From: Paludibacteraceae bacterium
Lineage (GTDB): Bacteria; Bacteroidota; Bacteroidia; Bacteroidales; Paludibacteraceae
Assembly: GCA_017647145.1 (NCBI GenBank)
Contig: JAGCLD010000007.1
Coordinates: forward strand, 111,861-175,860
DNA: 64,000 nt
Direction: 5' to 3'
This document shows positions 52,971 to 62,845 of the stretch, piece after piece. How positions within the stretch are numbered: position 1 is the first letter of the stretch; the number at the start of each line of letters is the position of its first letter. The notes beneath the pieces are model-generated. The model saw only the letters and a program-made list of their open reading frames with translations. It did not search any database and had not been told where the DNA came from. The position numbers were made by a program, and so were the translations under genes.

Positions 52971-55070
52971 ATGAAGAAAATACACACCGAATCTTTATTT
53001 TGGAAAAACGCCCTAAAAGTACTCATTTTTATTTCCACCATAGCGCTTATCGTACCCCTCTTCCCCTCCGCCAATTCTTTTAATTACTACTTTGAAATGG
53101 GGAAACCATGGAGATACGAACTCATCACTGCTCCTTTTGACTTCCCCATCTATAAAGATGAACAAAAACTGCAAGACGAACAACGTGAGGCTCTCAAAAA
53201 CTACACTCCATACCTCAACATAGACAACCAAATACCTCCAACACTGAACGAAAAATTGTCTTCTGAATGGACGAAAGATAAAAGCCCACAAACCATTGCC
53301 TACCTAACACAACAACTCACTCAAATCTACCAAAACGGAGTGATTAGTGTAGAACTGTTGGAAACACTGCAAAAAGAACAAGTACAAGAGGTTTCTCTCA
53401 TTGAAAAAGGCAGAAAAACATCAAAAAAAGCCCTCAACACACTCTACACGCCTCGAACTGCGTATGAATCCATAATCACCAACTCACCGGAAGCTAATCA
53501 ACGTGAGATTCTCAAATTACGATTAGACAAAACGCTTTCTCCTAATGTCCTATTAGACACCACTACATCCACATTGGCACGACAGGAAATCATCAATAGC
53601 CTATCACTCACACACGGAATGGTGCAAACCGGACAACGCATCATCGGAAAAGGAGAAATCATTACAGAAGAAACCTACCAAATCTTATCTTCTTTACAAA
53701 TTGCCTACCAAGAACGCACATCCACCATACACCAATCCGTCCAATCTGTCATCGGAAAAATCCTATTGGTAACACTATTTATTCTTCTGCAGACATTATA
53801 CTTATTCTTATTCAGACCTCGAATATTTAAAAATATCACACACCTCGCTTTCGTAGCTCTTATGATATTGCTGATGACAACGCTGGCCTCACTCACCATC
53901 CGCCACACACAACTCAGCATCTACGTCATACCATTTGCACTACTCCCCATCATCATACGCGTGTTCTTTGACTCACGCACTGCACTATTCGCCCACATGG
54001 TATCTACCATGCTCATCTCTTTCATGGTGCCTAATCCTTTTGAATTCATAATATTGGAATTGGCTATTGGTATGGCTGCAGTCTCCAGTCTAAAAGAAAT
54101 GACACAAAGATCACAATTAGCACAGACATCAATATGGATATTCATCACGCTAAGTGTCTTATACGTATCATTCCATCTCATCTCCAAAGGTGACATTTCC
54201 ACTATCTCATGGCAACCATTTGCTTATTTCGCCATCAGTAGTTTATTACTATTGTTCTCCTACGGATTTATCTATCTGTTTGAAAAAATCTTCGGACTCA
54301 CATCCAGCATCACATTGGTCGAACTCACCAATGTCAATAGCGACCTGATGATACAATTCGCCGAAAAAGCACCGGGTACATTCCAACACTCACTGCAAGT
54401 TTCTAATCTGGCCACCGAAGCGGCAAAAAAAATTAACGCCGACAGCTTATTGGTTAGAACCGGAGCACTCTACCACGACATTGGAAAAATGGAACACCCT
54501 CATTTCTTCACCGAAAACCAACATGGCGACCATAATCCGCTCAACGAAATGCCACTTGAAAAAGCGGCACAAACCATCATCGCCCATGTCAGCGACGGAA
54601 TTAAATTAGCAAAAAAACACGGCCTCCCTGCATTGGTCACCCAATTCATCAGCACACACCACGGCACAAGCAAAGCTAAATACTTCTACAATACATTCCG
54701 CAACAAATACCCCGACATACAGCCGGACGAAAGCTTATTTACATACCCCGGACCTCTACCCAACACAAAAGAAACGGCCATCCTTATGATGGCGGATGCT
54801 GTAGAAGCAAGATCACGTAGCCTCAACAACTATACAGAAGAAAACATTGACAATATGGTGGACGACATGATCAATGCACAAATTGCTGACGGAATGTTCA
54901 AAGAAACTAATCTTTCATTCCGAGACGTAGAGAGCATCAAAATCGTATTCAAAGAGAAAATTAAAAGCATTTATCACCACAGAATTGCCTATCCAACGCT
55001 TACAAAACAAGAAAACACAGAAGAAAATACAGAAAATACAGAAAAAAGTTTGGCAAATAAAAAGAATTGA
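52971..55070 (+). CDS. 7TM-HD family phosphodiesterase (PgpH-like)
   Basis: Membrane phosphohydrolase of the PgpH family, which hydrolyses cyclic di-AMP in Gram-positives and is common in Bacteroidota. 699 residues. Order: N-terminal helix (~14-30), extracytoplasmic 7TMR-HDED-like domain (~35-255), seven-helix membrane domain (~263-435), and cytoplasmic HD domain (~475-650). The HD metal residues lie in FQHSLQVS, GALYHDIGKMEHP, IIAHVSDGIK, STHHGTSKAKYF and MMADAVEARSR. The substrate is inferred from family. Its 3' end contains the -33 box for rpsU. Confidence 0.92.
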   Translation: MKKIHTESLFWKNALKVLIFISTIALIVPLFPSANSFNYYFEMGKPWRYELITAPFDFPIYKDEQKLQDEQREALKNYTPYLNIDNQIPPTLNEKLSSEWTKDKSPQTIAYLTQQLTQIYQNGVISVELLETLQKEQVQEVSLIEKGRKTSKKALNTLYTPRTAYESIITNSPEANQREILKLRLDKTLSPNVLLDTTTSTLARQEIINSLSLTHGMVQTGQRIIGKGEIITEETYQILSSLQIAYQERTSTIHQSVQSVIGKILLVTLFILLQTLYLFLFRPRIFKNITHLAFVALMILLMTTLASLTIRHTQLSIYVIPFALLPIIIRVFFDSRTALFAHMVSTMLISFMVPNPFEFIILELAIGMAAVSSLKEMTQRSQLAQTSIWIFITLSVLYVSFHLISKGDISTISWQPFAYFAISSLLLLFSYGFIYLFEKIFGLTSSITLVELTNVNSDLMIQFAEKAPGTFQHSLQVSNLATEAAKKINADSLLVRTGALYHDIGKMEHPHFFTENQHGDHNPLNEMPLEKAAQTIIAHVSDGIKLAKKHGLPALVTQFISTHHGTSKAKYFYNTFRNKYPDIQPDESLFTYPGPLPNTKETAILMMADAVEARSRSLNNYTEENIDNMVDDMINAQIADGMFKETNLSFRDVESIKIVFKEKIKSIYHHRIAYPTLTKQENTEENTENTEKSLANKKN

Positions 55071-55079
55071 CTACTTTTG
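55050..55079 (+). promoter_or_regulatory. Promoter of rpsU
   Basis: TTG at 55050-55052 (inside the preceding coding sequence), 19 bp spacer, TACTTTTG at 55072-55079. Confidence 0.7.
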
Positions 55080-55131
55080 CAGTCCAAATTAAAATAATAT
55101 ACATTAACACAAATAACCAAAGTAAGTTATC

Positions 55132-55323
55132 ATGATTATAGTTCCTGTAAAAGAAGGCGAAAACATTGAAAGAGCATTAAAAAAATTCAAACGTAAATTT
55201 GAAAAAACCGGTGTAGTAAAAGAATTGCGTCGTCGCCAATGTTTCGACAAACCTTCAGTAATTAAACGTGATCGCAAGATACATGCCATCTACGTACAAA
55301 AGATGATGGCTAATCAAGAATAA
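55132..55323 (+). CDS. rpsU: 30S ribosomal protein S21
   Basis: Small basic ribosomal protein of the 30S subunit, 63 residues, located near the anti-Shine-Dalgarno end of 16S rRNA. The family pattern is clear: PVKEGENIERALKKFKRKFEKTGVVKELRRRQ, then KPSVIKRDRKIHAIY. It has its own promoter and a terminator 45 bases past the stop, so it forms a one-gene unit. Confidence 0.96.
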   Translation: MIIVPVKEGENIERALKKFKRKFEKTGVVKELRRRQCFDKPSVIKRDRKIHAIYVQKMMANQE

Positions 55324-55367
55324 GAGCCGATTAAGAAAACTTTATAAAAGTTTCACAATAGCATAGC

Positions 55368-55402
55368 AAGGTGTAGGGATTTTCCCTATACCTTTTTTTG
55401 CT
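55368..55402 (+). terminator. Terminator of rpsU
   Basis: AAGGTGTAGGGA pairs with TCCCTATACCTT (one G-U pair), followed by TTTTTGC. Confidence 0.85.
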
Positions 55403-55597
55403 TACACACATAACAAAAACACAACATCACCACCCCTTCCTTCTCCTCAACCACACAAAAATAACAGAAACAAACTCATCTCTAACTATAAAGTTAAACA
55501 GGACCATACGATAAAAGTTAAATAAAACAAGAGAAAATAATCTCATTTAGGATTTTTTGTGTAAATTTGCAACTAATATTCAAAAGAAAGCATAACT

Positions 55598-56914
55598 ATG
55601 AAAGTACTGAAATTTGGAGGAACATCTGTAGGAAGCGCACAACGCATGAAAGACGTTGCCAAACTTATATGCGACGGACAACAAAAAATTGTCGTTCTGT
55701 CGGCCATGTCTGGAACCACTAACGCACTCATCGAAATATCCGACTACTTATACAAGAAAAACAGCTCTGGTGCAATGGAGCTTATCAACTCTTTGGAACA
55801 AAAATACATGCTGGTTTGCGATGAATTGTTTGCTTCTTCTACAGCACAAACTAAAGGTAAAGCATTCATCAAAGCCTCATTCGACTACATGCGCTCACTG
55901 TCAAAATCCATCTTCACTACTTTTGAAGAAAAAAACATCATTGCGCAAGGAGAACTCATCTCCACAAATCTGTTCACATTCTATTTGGAAGAAACCGGAG
56001 TTGATGCATGCTTGCTACCCGCATTAGACTACATGCGTATCGACAAAAATGCCGAACCTGACATGGCATACATTGCCGACCACCTCAAAGATATATTGGA
56101 CAACCAACCCAAACACAATATATACATCACACAAGGATTCATTTGTAAAAACTTTTACGGGGAAACTGACAACCTACAGAGAGGTGGAAGCGACTACACT
56201 GCATCAATCATTGGATCAGCTATCGAATCGGAAGAAATACAAATATGGACCGACATCGACGGCATGCACAATAACGACCCACGCATCGTAGAAAACACAC
56301 AACCCATCCCATACCTCAACTTTGAAGAAGCGGCCGAATTAGCCTACTTCGGAGCAAAAATCCTACACCCAACATGCATACTGCCGGCCAAACTACACAA
56401 CATCCCGGTTAGACTGCTCAACACACTGGACCCTTCTGCACCCGGCACTCTCATCAGCAACGATATCAAACACGGAAAAATCGAAGCTGTGGCCGCTAAA
56501 GATGGCATCGCTTCCATTAAAATTAAGTCGGGAAGAATGTTGTTGGCATACGGATTTCTACGCAAAGTCTTTGAAATCTTTGAAACATACAAAACAAGTA
56601 TCGACATGATTACTACATCCGAAGTTGGAGTCTCTGTCTCGATTGACAACCTCAAACATCTGGATGACATCGTCGACGACCTGAAAAAGTTCGGAACTGT
56701 CACCGTCGAAAAGGATATGGTCATCATCTGCGTAGTCGGTGATCTCCCTCACGAACACATCGGATTTCAAGCAAAAGTAGTAAGTGCGCTTAAAGACATA
56801 CCCATCCGAATGATTTCATACGGAGGAAGCAATTACAACATCTCATTCCTTATTAAAGCAGAAGACAAAGCACGTGCGCTACGAGCACTGAGTAAACACT
56901 TATTTGAAGCATAA
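55598..56914 (+). CDS. lysC: Aspartate kinase (monofunctional)
   Basis: First step of the aspartate family pathway to lysine, threonine and methionine. 438 residues. The kinase domain starts KFGGTSVGSAQRM, with GGSDYTASIIG and WTDIDGMHNNDPRIV as substrate and ATP contacts. Two C-terminal ACT domains (~300-435) provide feedback control. No homoserine dehydrogenase domain is fused. The next gene, lysA, starts seven bases after the stop, suggesting a lysine-oriented isozyme. A -7 box TAAATTTG at 55562-55569 precedes it. Confidence 0.95.
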   Translation: MKVLKFGGTSVGSAQRMKDVAKLICDGQQKIVVLSAMSGTTNALIEISDYLYKKNSSGAMELINSLEQKYMLVCDELFASSTAQTKGKAFIKASFDYMRSLSKSIFTTFEEKNIIAQGELISTNLFTFYLEETGVDACLLPALDYMRIDKNAEPDMAYIADHLKDILDNQPKHNIYITQGFICKNFYGETDNLQRGGSDYTASIIGSAIESEEIQIWTDIDGMHNNDPRIVENTQPIPYLNFEEAAELAYFGAKILHPTCILPAKLHNIPVRLLNTLDPSAPGTLISNDIKHGKIEAVAAKDGIASIKIKSGRMLLAYGFLRKVFEIFETYKTSIDMITTSEVGVSVSIDNLKHLDDIVDDLKKFGTVTVEKDMVIICVVGDLPHEHIGFQAKVVSALKDIPIRMISYGGSNYNISFLIKAEDKARALRALSKHLFEA

Positions 56915-56920
56915 ATTACA

Positions 56921-58090
56921 ATGATAGGAAACTTTCCGGTAGAACGGTTTCGGAACATCCCGACTCCGTTTTATTTTTACGACACTGAACTCTTACAACA
57001 AACATTAGAGGAAATAAATTGCCAATCACAAGATGAGCAATTTCACGTACATTATGCTCTTAAAGCTTGTAGCAATCCACTCGTATTAGACATCATTCAA
57101 AAAGCCGGAATTGGTGCCGACTGCGTAAGCGGAGGAGAAATCAAAGCCGCACTGGAAGCACACATCCCTGCCAACAAAATTGTGTACGCCGGAATTGGTA
57201 AAACCGACGAAGAAATACACTTCGCCTTAGATGCTGACATTTTTTGCTTTAACGTGGAGTCTTTACCCGAACTGGAAATAATCAACGAAATAGCTCGAAG
57301 CAAAAACAAAATCGCCAACATCGCCATACGGGTCAACCCACACGTCGATGCACACACGCACCACTACATCACAACGGGGCTTGAAGAAAATAAATTCGGA
57401 ATTGACCACACCTTGTTGTCCGATGCTCTCAACATTGCTATCCAAATGAACAACATAAACATCATTGGATTGCATTTCCACATCGGTTCGCAAATCACAG
57501 ATATGTCTGCCTTCCAAGACCTCTGCGTTAGAATTAACGACCTGCAAGATGAAATAGAAGCGCAAGGACTACACCTGCAACACATCAATGTAGGAGGTGG
57601 TTTAGGCATTAACTACGAACACCCCAATCACTTCCCAATCGCTGATTTTGAAGGCTACTTCAAAGTGTTTAGAAAAAATCTCAAACTACGTCCCCACCAA
57701 CAATTACACTTTGAGTTAGGACGCTCCATCGTAGGACCTTGCGGCTCACTCATCACAAAAGTTCTATACATCAAGAAAGGTATCAACAAACAATTTGCTA
57801 TCGTTGATGCTGGAATGAACAACCTCATTCGCCCTGCCCTCTATGGAGCTTACCATCGCATAGAAAACCTCACGTCTGAAAAACCTTATCAACTTTACGA
57901 CATCGTAGGTCCTATTTGTGAATCTGCCGACACATTCATCAAAGACTACAAAATACACGAAGCGCAAAGGGGCGACCTGCTGGCCATTCGCTCAACGGGT
58001 GCTTATGGAGAAGTAATGGCATCCAACTACAATTTGCGCAACACACTCAAAGCCTACACATCCGAATTCATTAACCAACTCACTGAATAA
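56921..58090 (+). CDS. lysA: Diaminopimelate decarboxylase
   Basis: PLP-dependent fold-type III enzyme making lysine from meso-diaminopimelate. 389 residues. The PLP Lys lies in VHYALKACSNPLVL. Other signatures are IGADCVSGGEIKAAL, NIIGLHFHIGSQI, HINVGGGLGINYEHP, ELGRSIVGPCGSL and PICESADTF. It is seven bases after lysC and four before the glycosyltransferase, within one operon. Confidence 0.95.
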   Translation: MIGNFPVERFRNIPTPFYFYDTELLQQTLEEINCQSQDEQFHVHYALKACSNPLVLDIIQKAGIGADCVSGGEIKAALEAHIPANKIVYAGIGKTDEEIHFALDADIFCFNVESLPELEIINEIARSKNKIANIAIRVNPHVDAHTHHYITTGLEENKFGIDHTLLSDALNIAIQMNNINIIGLHFHIGSQITDMSAFQDLCVRINDLQDEIEAQGLHLQHINVGGGLGINYEHPNHFPIADFEGYFKVFRKNLKLRPHQQLHFELGRSIVGPCGSLITKVLYIKKGINKQFAIVDAGMNNLIRPALYGAYHRIENLTSEKPYQLYDIVGPICESADTFIKDYKIHEAQRGDLLAIRSTGAYGEVMASNYNLRNTLKAYTSEFINQLTE

Positions 58091-58093
58091 GCC

Positions 58094-59239
58094 ATGCTGT
58101 TTACACTCACTGAGATAGTCCTACTATCGGCCCTCACGCTCTCATTCCTTCATCAATTTTACTTTTACACACGCTACATGGGTGGATGCCTGAGAAACAG
58201 GAAGAGAGAAAAAAAGGAAAAACACCCGCTCAATCCTCAAACACCAGGGGTTTCTGTCATTATATGCGCACACAACGAAGCCGACAATCTGCAAAACTAC
58301 CTCACACACATCTTAGAACAAGACTATCCGCTCTTTGAAGTCATTGTGATTAACGACGGCTCTGTTGATGACACTCCTCACATCCTCGAACACTACAGCC
58401 GCCTCTACCCTCACCTGCGAATAACTTTCGTACCCACTGGGGCACGCATCATCAGTTCTAAAAAACTAGGACTCACGCTCGGAGTAAAAGCCGCTAAATA
58501 CGACTATCTGCTCTTCACGGATGCCGACTGCACACCTGCTGGCAAAAACTGGATTAGAGAAATCATGATGCGCTACGACGAAAACACCGACATGGTCTTA
58601 GCCTATGGAGCTTATTTCAAAGAAAAAACACTGCTCAACCGACTCATACAGTATGACACATTCTTTCATGCACTGCAATTCCTCGGCATGGCTGAAGCTG
58701 GAAAACCCTACATGGGCGTCGGACGAAACCTATCCTACAAAAAAGAACTATTCATCACACACAATGGTTTTAGCAACACACTACACTTATGCTCTGGAGA
58801 CGACGACCTATTTGTCAATAAAGTAGCCAACAAACACAACACACGCATAGTCGCTACCCCGGAGAGCATCACCTACTCTATCCCCAAAACCACATGGAGC
58901 GACTGGCTGCACCAAAAAAGAAGACACCTACACGTCTCTCCCTACTATAACACAAAAAGCAAACTGCTAATCGGTTTGGAACCTCTCACGCGAGGCGCAT
59001 TCTATCTGCTCATCATTCTCAGCCTGTGCTTGGGAGGCCTCTATGCCGCTCTCATTGCGCTTGCGCTGTGGCTGTTGCGCTACACATTCCAACTCATCAT
59101 TATCAACCTATCAGCCAAGCGTCTAAAGCAAAAACAATTCGGCTTAGGAATACTCTTTTTCGACATTCTGTTGCCGCTTCTCAACCTGCATATTCTTTTC
59201 TGGGGAAGAAACAAAAAGAAAAACAAGATACAATGGTAA
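58094..59239 (+). CDS. Membrane-bound family 2 glycosyltransferase
   Basis: GT-A glycosyltransferase, 381 residues, inverting type, using a nucleotide sugar at the inner membrane. One N-terminal helix (~5-25), the catalytic domain with VSVIICAHNEADNL, DGSVDDTPHIL, FTDADCTPAG (DxD) and HQKRRHLHVSP (QxxRW-like), then two or three C-terminal helices. The arrangement resembles GT2 enzymes of polysaccharide or glycolipid synthesis; the sugar is unknown. Although cotranscribed with lysC-lysA, it has no evident metabolic link to lysine. Confidence 0.9.
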   Translation: MLFTLTEIVLLSALTLSFLHQFYFYTRYMGGCLRNRKREKKEKHPLNPQTPGVSVIICAHNEADNLQNYLTHILEQDYPLFEVIVINDGSVDDTPHILEHYSRLYPHLRITFVPTGARIISSKKLGLTLGVKAAKYDYLLFTDADCTPAGKNWIREIMMRYDENTDMVLAYGAYFKEKTLLNRLIQYDTFFHALQFLGMAEAGKPYMGVGRNLSYKKELFITHNGFSNTLHLCSGDDDLFVNKVANKHNTRIVATPESITYSIPKTTWSDWLHQKRRHLHVSPYYNTKSKLLIGLEPLTRGAFYLLIILSLCLGGLYAALIALALWLLRYTFQLIIINLSAKRLKQKQFGLGILFFDILLPLLNLHILFWGRNKKKNKIQW

Positions 59240-59270
59240 AAAAACTATTCCCATTTTTGCAAACTCTACC

Positions 59271-59300
59271 TTGCAATTTCAGTTTTTTACTGTAATTTTG
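59271..59300 (+). promoter_or_regulatory. Promoter of pta-ackA
   Basis: TTG at 59271-59273, 19 bp spacer, TAATTTTG at 59293-59300, with a leader of about 75 bases. Confidence 0.75.
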
Positions 59301-59383
59301 CATCATCAGAGAAAGAAAACAGAGTTTCAGCTCACACAACACTCTTATACACGCATTTACTCAACTAATTGATTCTATACATT

Positions 59384-60403
59384 ATGGATTTACTACAACA
59401 AATCATGGAGCGCGCTAAATCCAACCCTCAGCGCATCGTATTACCCGAAGGAACTGAGTTAAGAACTCTCGAAGCTGCCAACATCATCCTTAAAGAAAAG
59501 GCTGCTAAACTCATACTCATCGGAAATGCGGATGAAATTAACAAAATTGCTGCCGAACACAATTGGGACTATATCAAAGAAGCTACCATTGTCGACCCGG
59601 AAAACGATCAACGTATGCCGCAATACGCTGAATTACTCTACAACCTACGCAAAAGCAAAGGAATGACAATGGAAGAAGCTGAAAAAACAGCTAAAAACCC
59701 ATTGTACCTCGCTTGTCTCATGATTAAAAACGGTGATGCCGACGGAGAACTCGCCGGTGCCCTCAACACCACTGGCAACGTGCTCAGACCTGCTTTCCAA
59801 ATCGTAAAAACACAACCGGGCATCAGCGTAGTGTCTGGAGCAATCTTGATGTTCACACCTGCTCATCAATATGGAGAAAACGGACTGCTCATCTTTGCCG
59901 ACTGCGCAGTTAATCCATGCCCAACTGCTCCTGAATTGGCACAAATCGCTGTCTGCACAGCCAACACTGCACGCGTCATCGCTGGATACGAACCAAGAGT
60001 GGCTATGCTAAGCTTCTCTTCTAAAGGTAGCGCTAAACACGAATTGGTTGACAAAGTGGTTGAAGCCACTAAACTCGCACAAGAAATGGCACCTGACACA
60101 ATGATCGACGGCGAACTTCAAGCCGACGCTGCTCTCGTTCCTTCTGTTGGCAAAAGCAAAGCACCCGACAGCAAAGTGGCTGGCAATGCTAACGTATTCG
60201 TATTCCCTGACCTGCAAGCCGGAAACATCGGATACAAAATGGTAGAACGCTTCTCTGGCGCACAAGCAGTAGGACCTATCTTGCAAGGTATCGCCGCTCC
60301 TATCAACGACCTCTCAAGAGGATGCTGCGTGGACGACATCGTGAAAATGATCACAATCACTGCCAACCAAGCCATCGGATTAAAAGAACAACAAAAAGCA
60401 TAA
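59384..60403 (+). CDS. pta: Phosphate acetyltransferase
   Basis: Converts acetyl-CoA and phosphate to acetyl phosphate in acetate fermentation. 339 residues from the ATG at 59384 (MDLLQQIMERAKSNPQRIVLPEGTE); a TTG 15 bases earlier is discarded. This is the short form without the N-terminal regulatory domains of E. coli Pta. Signatures: CLMIKNGDADGELAGALNTTGNVLRPAF, SFSSKGSAKHELVDKV, DGELQADAALVP and ANVFVFPDLQAGNIGYKMVERF. ackA starts three bases after its stop. Confidence 0.96.
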   Translation: MDLLQQIMERAKSNPQRIVLPEGTELRTLEAANIILKEKAAKLILIGNADEINKIAAEHNWDYIKEATIVDPENDQRMPQYAELLYNLRKSKGMTMEEAEKTAKNPLYLACLMIKNGDADGELAGALNTTGNVLRPAFQIVKTQPGISVVSGAILMFTPAHQYGENGLLIFADCAVNPCPTAPELAQIAVCTANTARVIAGYEPRVAMLSFSSKGSAKHELVDKVVEATKLAQEMAPDTMIDGELQADAALVPSVGKSKAPDSKVAGNANVFVFPDLQAGNIGYKMVERFSGAQAVGPILQGIAAPINDLSRGCCVDDIVKMITITANQAIGLKEQQKA

Positions 60404-60406
60404 AAC

Positions 60407-61603
60407 ATGAAAATTCTTGTATTAAATTGTGGTAGTTCATCCATCAAGTACAAACTTTTTGAGATGGAAGACAAATCCGTACTCGCACAAGGTGGAGTAG
60501 AAAAAATCGGATTAAAAGACTCATTCTTGAAGTTCTCATTGCCAAATGGAGAAAAAGTACAATGGAACAAAGAAATGGAAGAACACACCGTTGGTATCGA
60601 ACTCATTTTCGCTGCTTTGACTGACGCACAATACGGATGCATCAAGTCATTGGAAGAAATTGACGCAGTTGGTCATCGTTGTGTACACGGTGGAGAAAAA
60701 TTCAACAAGTCCGTAGTCATCACACAAGAAGTAATCGACCAAATCACTGAATGCAACGACTTGGCTCCGCTACACAACCCTGCAAACCTTAAAGGTATTG
60801 CTGCCGTTTCAGCCATCCTGCCCAACGTACCACAAGTGGGAGTATTCGACACGGCTTTCCATCAAACAATGCCTGACTTCGCCTACATGTACGCATTGCC
60901 TTACGAACTCTACGAAAAATACGGCATCCGTCGCTACGGATTCCACGGAACAAGCCACAGATACGTATCCAAAAGAGTGTGCGAAATCTTAAACACCGAC
61001 TACAACAACAGCAAAATCATCACCGCACACATCGGTAATGGTGGATCTGTCACTGCTGTTCTCAATGGAAAATCTGTTGACACCTCCATGGGTATGACAC
61101 CGGTAGAAGGACTCATGATGGGCACACGTTGTGGTGACCTCGACCTCGGAGTGGCTACCTACTTGATGGAAAAAGAAAACCTCGACACCACAGCTTTTGC
61201 CAACCTCGTAAACAAAAAAAGTGGCGTGGCTGGTGTGTCAGGCGTATCAAGTGACATGCGCGACATTGAAAAAGCAGTCGAAGAAGGCAACAAACGCGCC
61301 GACCTGGCAAGAAACATGTTCTGCTATCGCGTTAGAAAATACATCGGTGCATACGCTGCTGCAATGAATGGCGTTGACACCATCGTATTCACAGGTGGTA
61401 TCGGAGAAAACGACGCTTTCGTACGCGCTGCTATTTGCAAAGGACTGACATTCCTCGGAGTTGAAATCAACGAAGAACTCAATGCATCTGTTAGAGGAAA
61501 AGAAACCATCCTCTCCACCCCGGCATCTAAAGTTCAAGTAGTTCTCGTCCCCACCGACGAAGAATACATGATCGCTTCCGACACTATGGATTTGGTAAAA
61601 TAA
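60407..61603 (+). CDS. ackA: Acetate kinase
   Basis: Makes ATP and acetate from acetyl phosphate, completing the Pta-AckA branch. 398 residues, the family's usual length. ASKHA-fold signatures: VLNCGSSSIKYKLF, VGHRCVHGGEKF, GVFDTAFHQTMP, RRYGFHGTSHRYV, AHIGNGGSVTAVLNGKSVDTSMGMTP, GTRCGDLDLG and VFTGGIGENDAFVR. Strongly biased codons suggest high expression. A perfect hairpin terminator follows. Confidence 0.97.
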   Translation: MKILVLNCGSSSIKYKLFEMEDKSVLAQGGVEKIGLKDSFLKFSLPNGEKVQWNKEMEEHTVGIELIFAALTDAQYGCIKSLEEIDAVGHRCVHGGEKFNKSVVITQEVIDQITECNDLAPLHNPANLKGIAAVSAILPNVPQVGVFDTAFHQTMPDFAYMYALPYELYEKYGIRRYGFHGTSHRYVSKRVCEILNTDYNNSKIITAHIGNGGSVTAVLNGKSVDTSMGMTPVEGLMMGTRCGDLDLGVATYLMEKENLDTTAFANLVNKKSGVAGVSGVSSDMRDIEKAVEEGNKRADLARNMFCYRVRKYIGAYAAAMNGVDTIVFTGGIGENDAFVRAAICKGLTFLGVEINEELNASVRGKETILSTPASKVQVVLVPTDEEYMIASDTMDLVK

Positions 61604-61626
61604 CAAACACCTCATCCCACAACAAC

Positions 61627-61657
61627 AAAGGATGTTCCCACCCGGAACATCCTTTTA
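61627..61657 (+). terminator. Terminator of pta-ackA
   Basis: AAAGGATGTTCC pairs perfectly with GGAACATCCTTT over a 5-base loop, then TATC. Confidence 0.85.
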
Positions 61658-61727
61658 TCTTTTATTGCTATATCATAACTGTCCGGTAATATTACCATAC
61701 AATCAATAACCAAAAACCTAACTAAAA

Positions 61728-62060
61728 AAGCACTGTCACCCTCCAAGGACAAAGCACTGTATTTATAAAATGTATTCGCTGTACAAGTAAGCATAACACT
61801 CTCATATTCAGGTTCTAATCGCACTGTCGCCCTTTAAGAGGGCGTAGCGAGGTACACATAGAATTTATTTATATAACTTTTATATTTAAGTAGTAACTAA
61901 AAAAGCACTGTCCTCCTGCCCAGGGGGACGAGTGGAGAGCAGCGCCAGCGGAGCGGAACGGAGGGGGTCTTTCTACATACAACGTCCCCGACACGACAGA
62001 GTTCCGAGCGAAACGAAGTGAAGCGGAGGGGGTACGTCTATATATCTACAACAAGCGCCC
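61728..62060. repeat. Cluster of CACTGTC-family repeats
   Basis: Three elements: GCACTGTCACCCTCCAAGG (61729), AATCGCACTGTCGCCCTTTA (61818) and GCACTGTCCTCCTGCCCAGG (61905). They are followed by GCGGAGGGGGT-type ends and GCGCAGCGCCCTAC repeats like those in the cassettes at 13115 and 30893. No gene is visible in this 555-base spacer. Confidence 0.65.
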
Positions 62061-62090
62061 TCCAGCGCAGCGCCCTACATCCCCCGTCCC

Positions 62091-62135
62091 CCAAAAACAT
62101 CATCCGCAATGCCCCTTGTGGAAACATTGCGGATG
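62091..62135 (-). terminator. Terminator of the 62159-62740 gene
   Basis: Minus strand: CATCCGCAATG pairs perfectly with CATTGCGGATG over a 13-base loop, followed by ATGTTTTTGGGG. Confidence 0.75.
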
Positions 62136-62158
62136 ATTGTTATTACCTATTAAGCCAG

Positions 62159-62740
62159 CTACTTCACTTCAAAGTCAATTCTAAACTCTGGTATAACCAC
62201 ATACGTGGTTTTTACTTCCTTTAGTTGGTCCATTTCCTCACTTGTTACCCAAGGACGACGGTTGTAGTATGCCAATCTGGGCTGTAATTTCGTATAATAT
62301 TTACCTTCTGTCAAATAAGCGCAATTAGCATATCTAGTTTCATCGGGATAAGACCATGTCCAATCCACACAGTCTCCGGGACCACATACCTTATACCCAT
62401 AATCATCCCCATACCGAGTTACTGAAAATCTTGACATTATAGAGTCATCAGTAGAACTATATATATCACCACAGACTGGTCCTTCGGATGGCATACAATA
62501 CGTAATTGCAACATGCATGCTGTCATTAGCTATAATCTTCAATTGGTAATGCATCACTATATCCTCTCTCTGCTTAAATACCGTCGCATTCTCTCCTTTG
62601 CTTGTTTCCAGCCAAAATGACACACGGAACATATCATCTTCATAAGTTCTCACCACTGGTTTTCTATCTGTGATTTCCGGCTCATTGCACCCTACCCACA
62701 TCATGGGCAGTAACATCAATACAAAGAAATACTTTTTCAT
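62159..62740 (-). CDS. Hypothetical lipoprotein
   Basis: Not recognised. 193 residues from the ATG at 62740 (MKKYFFVLMLLPMMWVGC; lipobox WVGC); an ATG at 62752 adds four residues. The mature part is acidic and Tyr-rich with four further Cys (ITYCMPS, GPVCGDIY, KVCGPGDCVDW) that could form disulfides. It is predicted to sit in the outer membrane or periplasm. It is followed by its own terminator and lies 105 bases downstream of another secreted-protein gene on the same strand. Confidence 0.75.
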   Translation of the reverse strand: MKKYFFVLMLLPMMWVGCNEPEITDRKPVVRTYEDDMFRVSFWLETSKGENATVFKQREDIVMHYQLKIIANDSMHVAITYCMPSEGPVCGDIYSSTDDSIMSRFSVTRYGDDYGYKVCGPGDCVDWTWSYPDETRYANCAYLTEGKYYTKLQPRLAYYNRRPWVTSEEMDQLKEVKTTYVVIPEFRIDFEVK

Positions 62741-62796
62741 AAAGCGTATCATTTATAAGTTTAATTGCAAAATTACTAATTCTATTTTTATCAGAT

Positions 62797-62845
62797 AATT
62801 TATCTCACCATCAAAGGTTTATGCGCCACTTGTATATCCTGCCTA
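62797..62845 (-). pseudogene. Possible T9SS sorting-domain terminus, decayed
   Basis: Just past the stop of the 62846-63676 gene, a different minus-strand frame reads ...NIDRQDIQVAHKPLMVR and stop, which resembles the last residues of a T9SS C-terminal domain. The 12-base TCTCACCATCAA at its end recurs at 63709-63720 near the other fragment. Evidence is short and tentative. Confidence 0.3.
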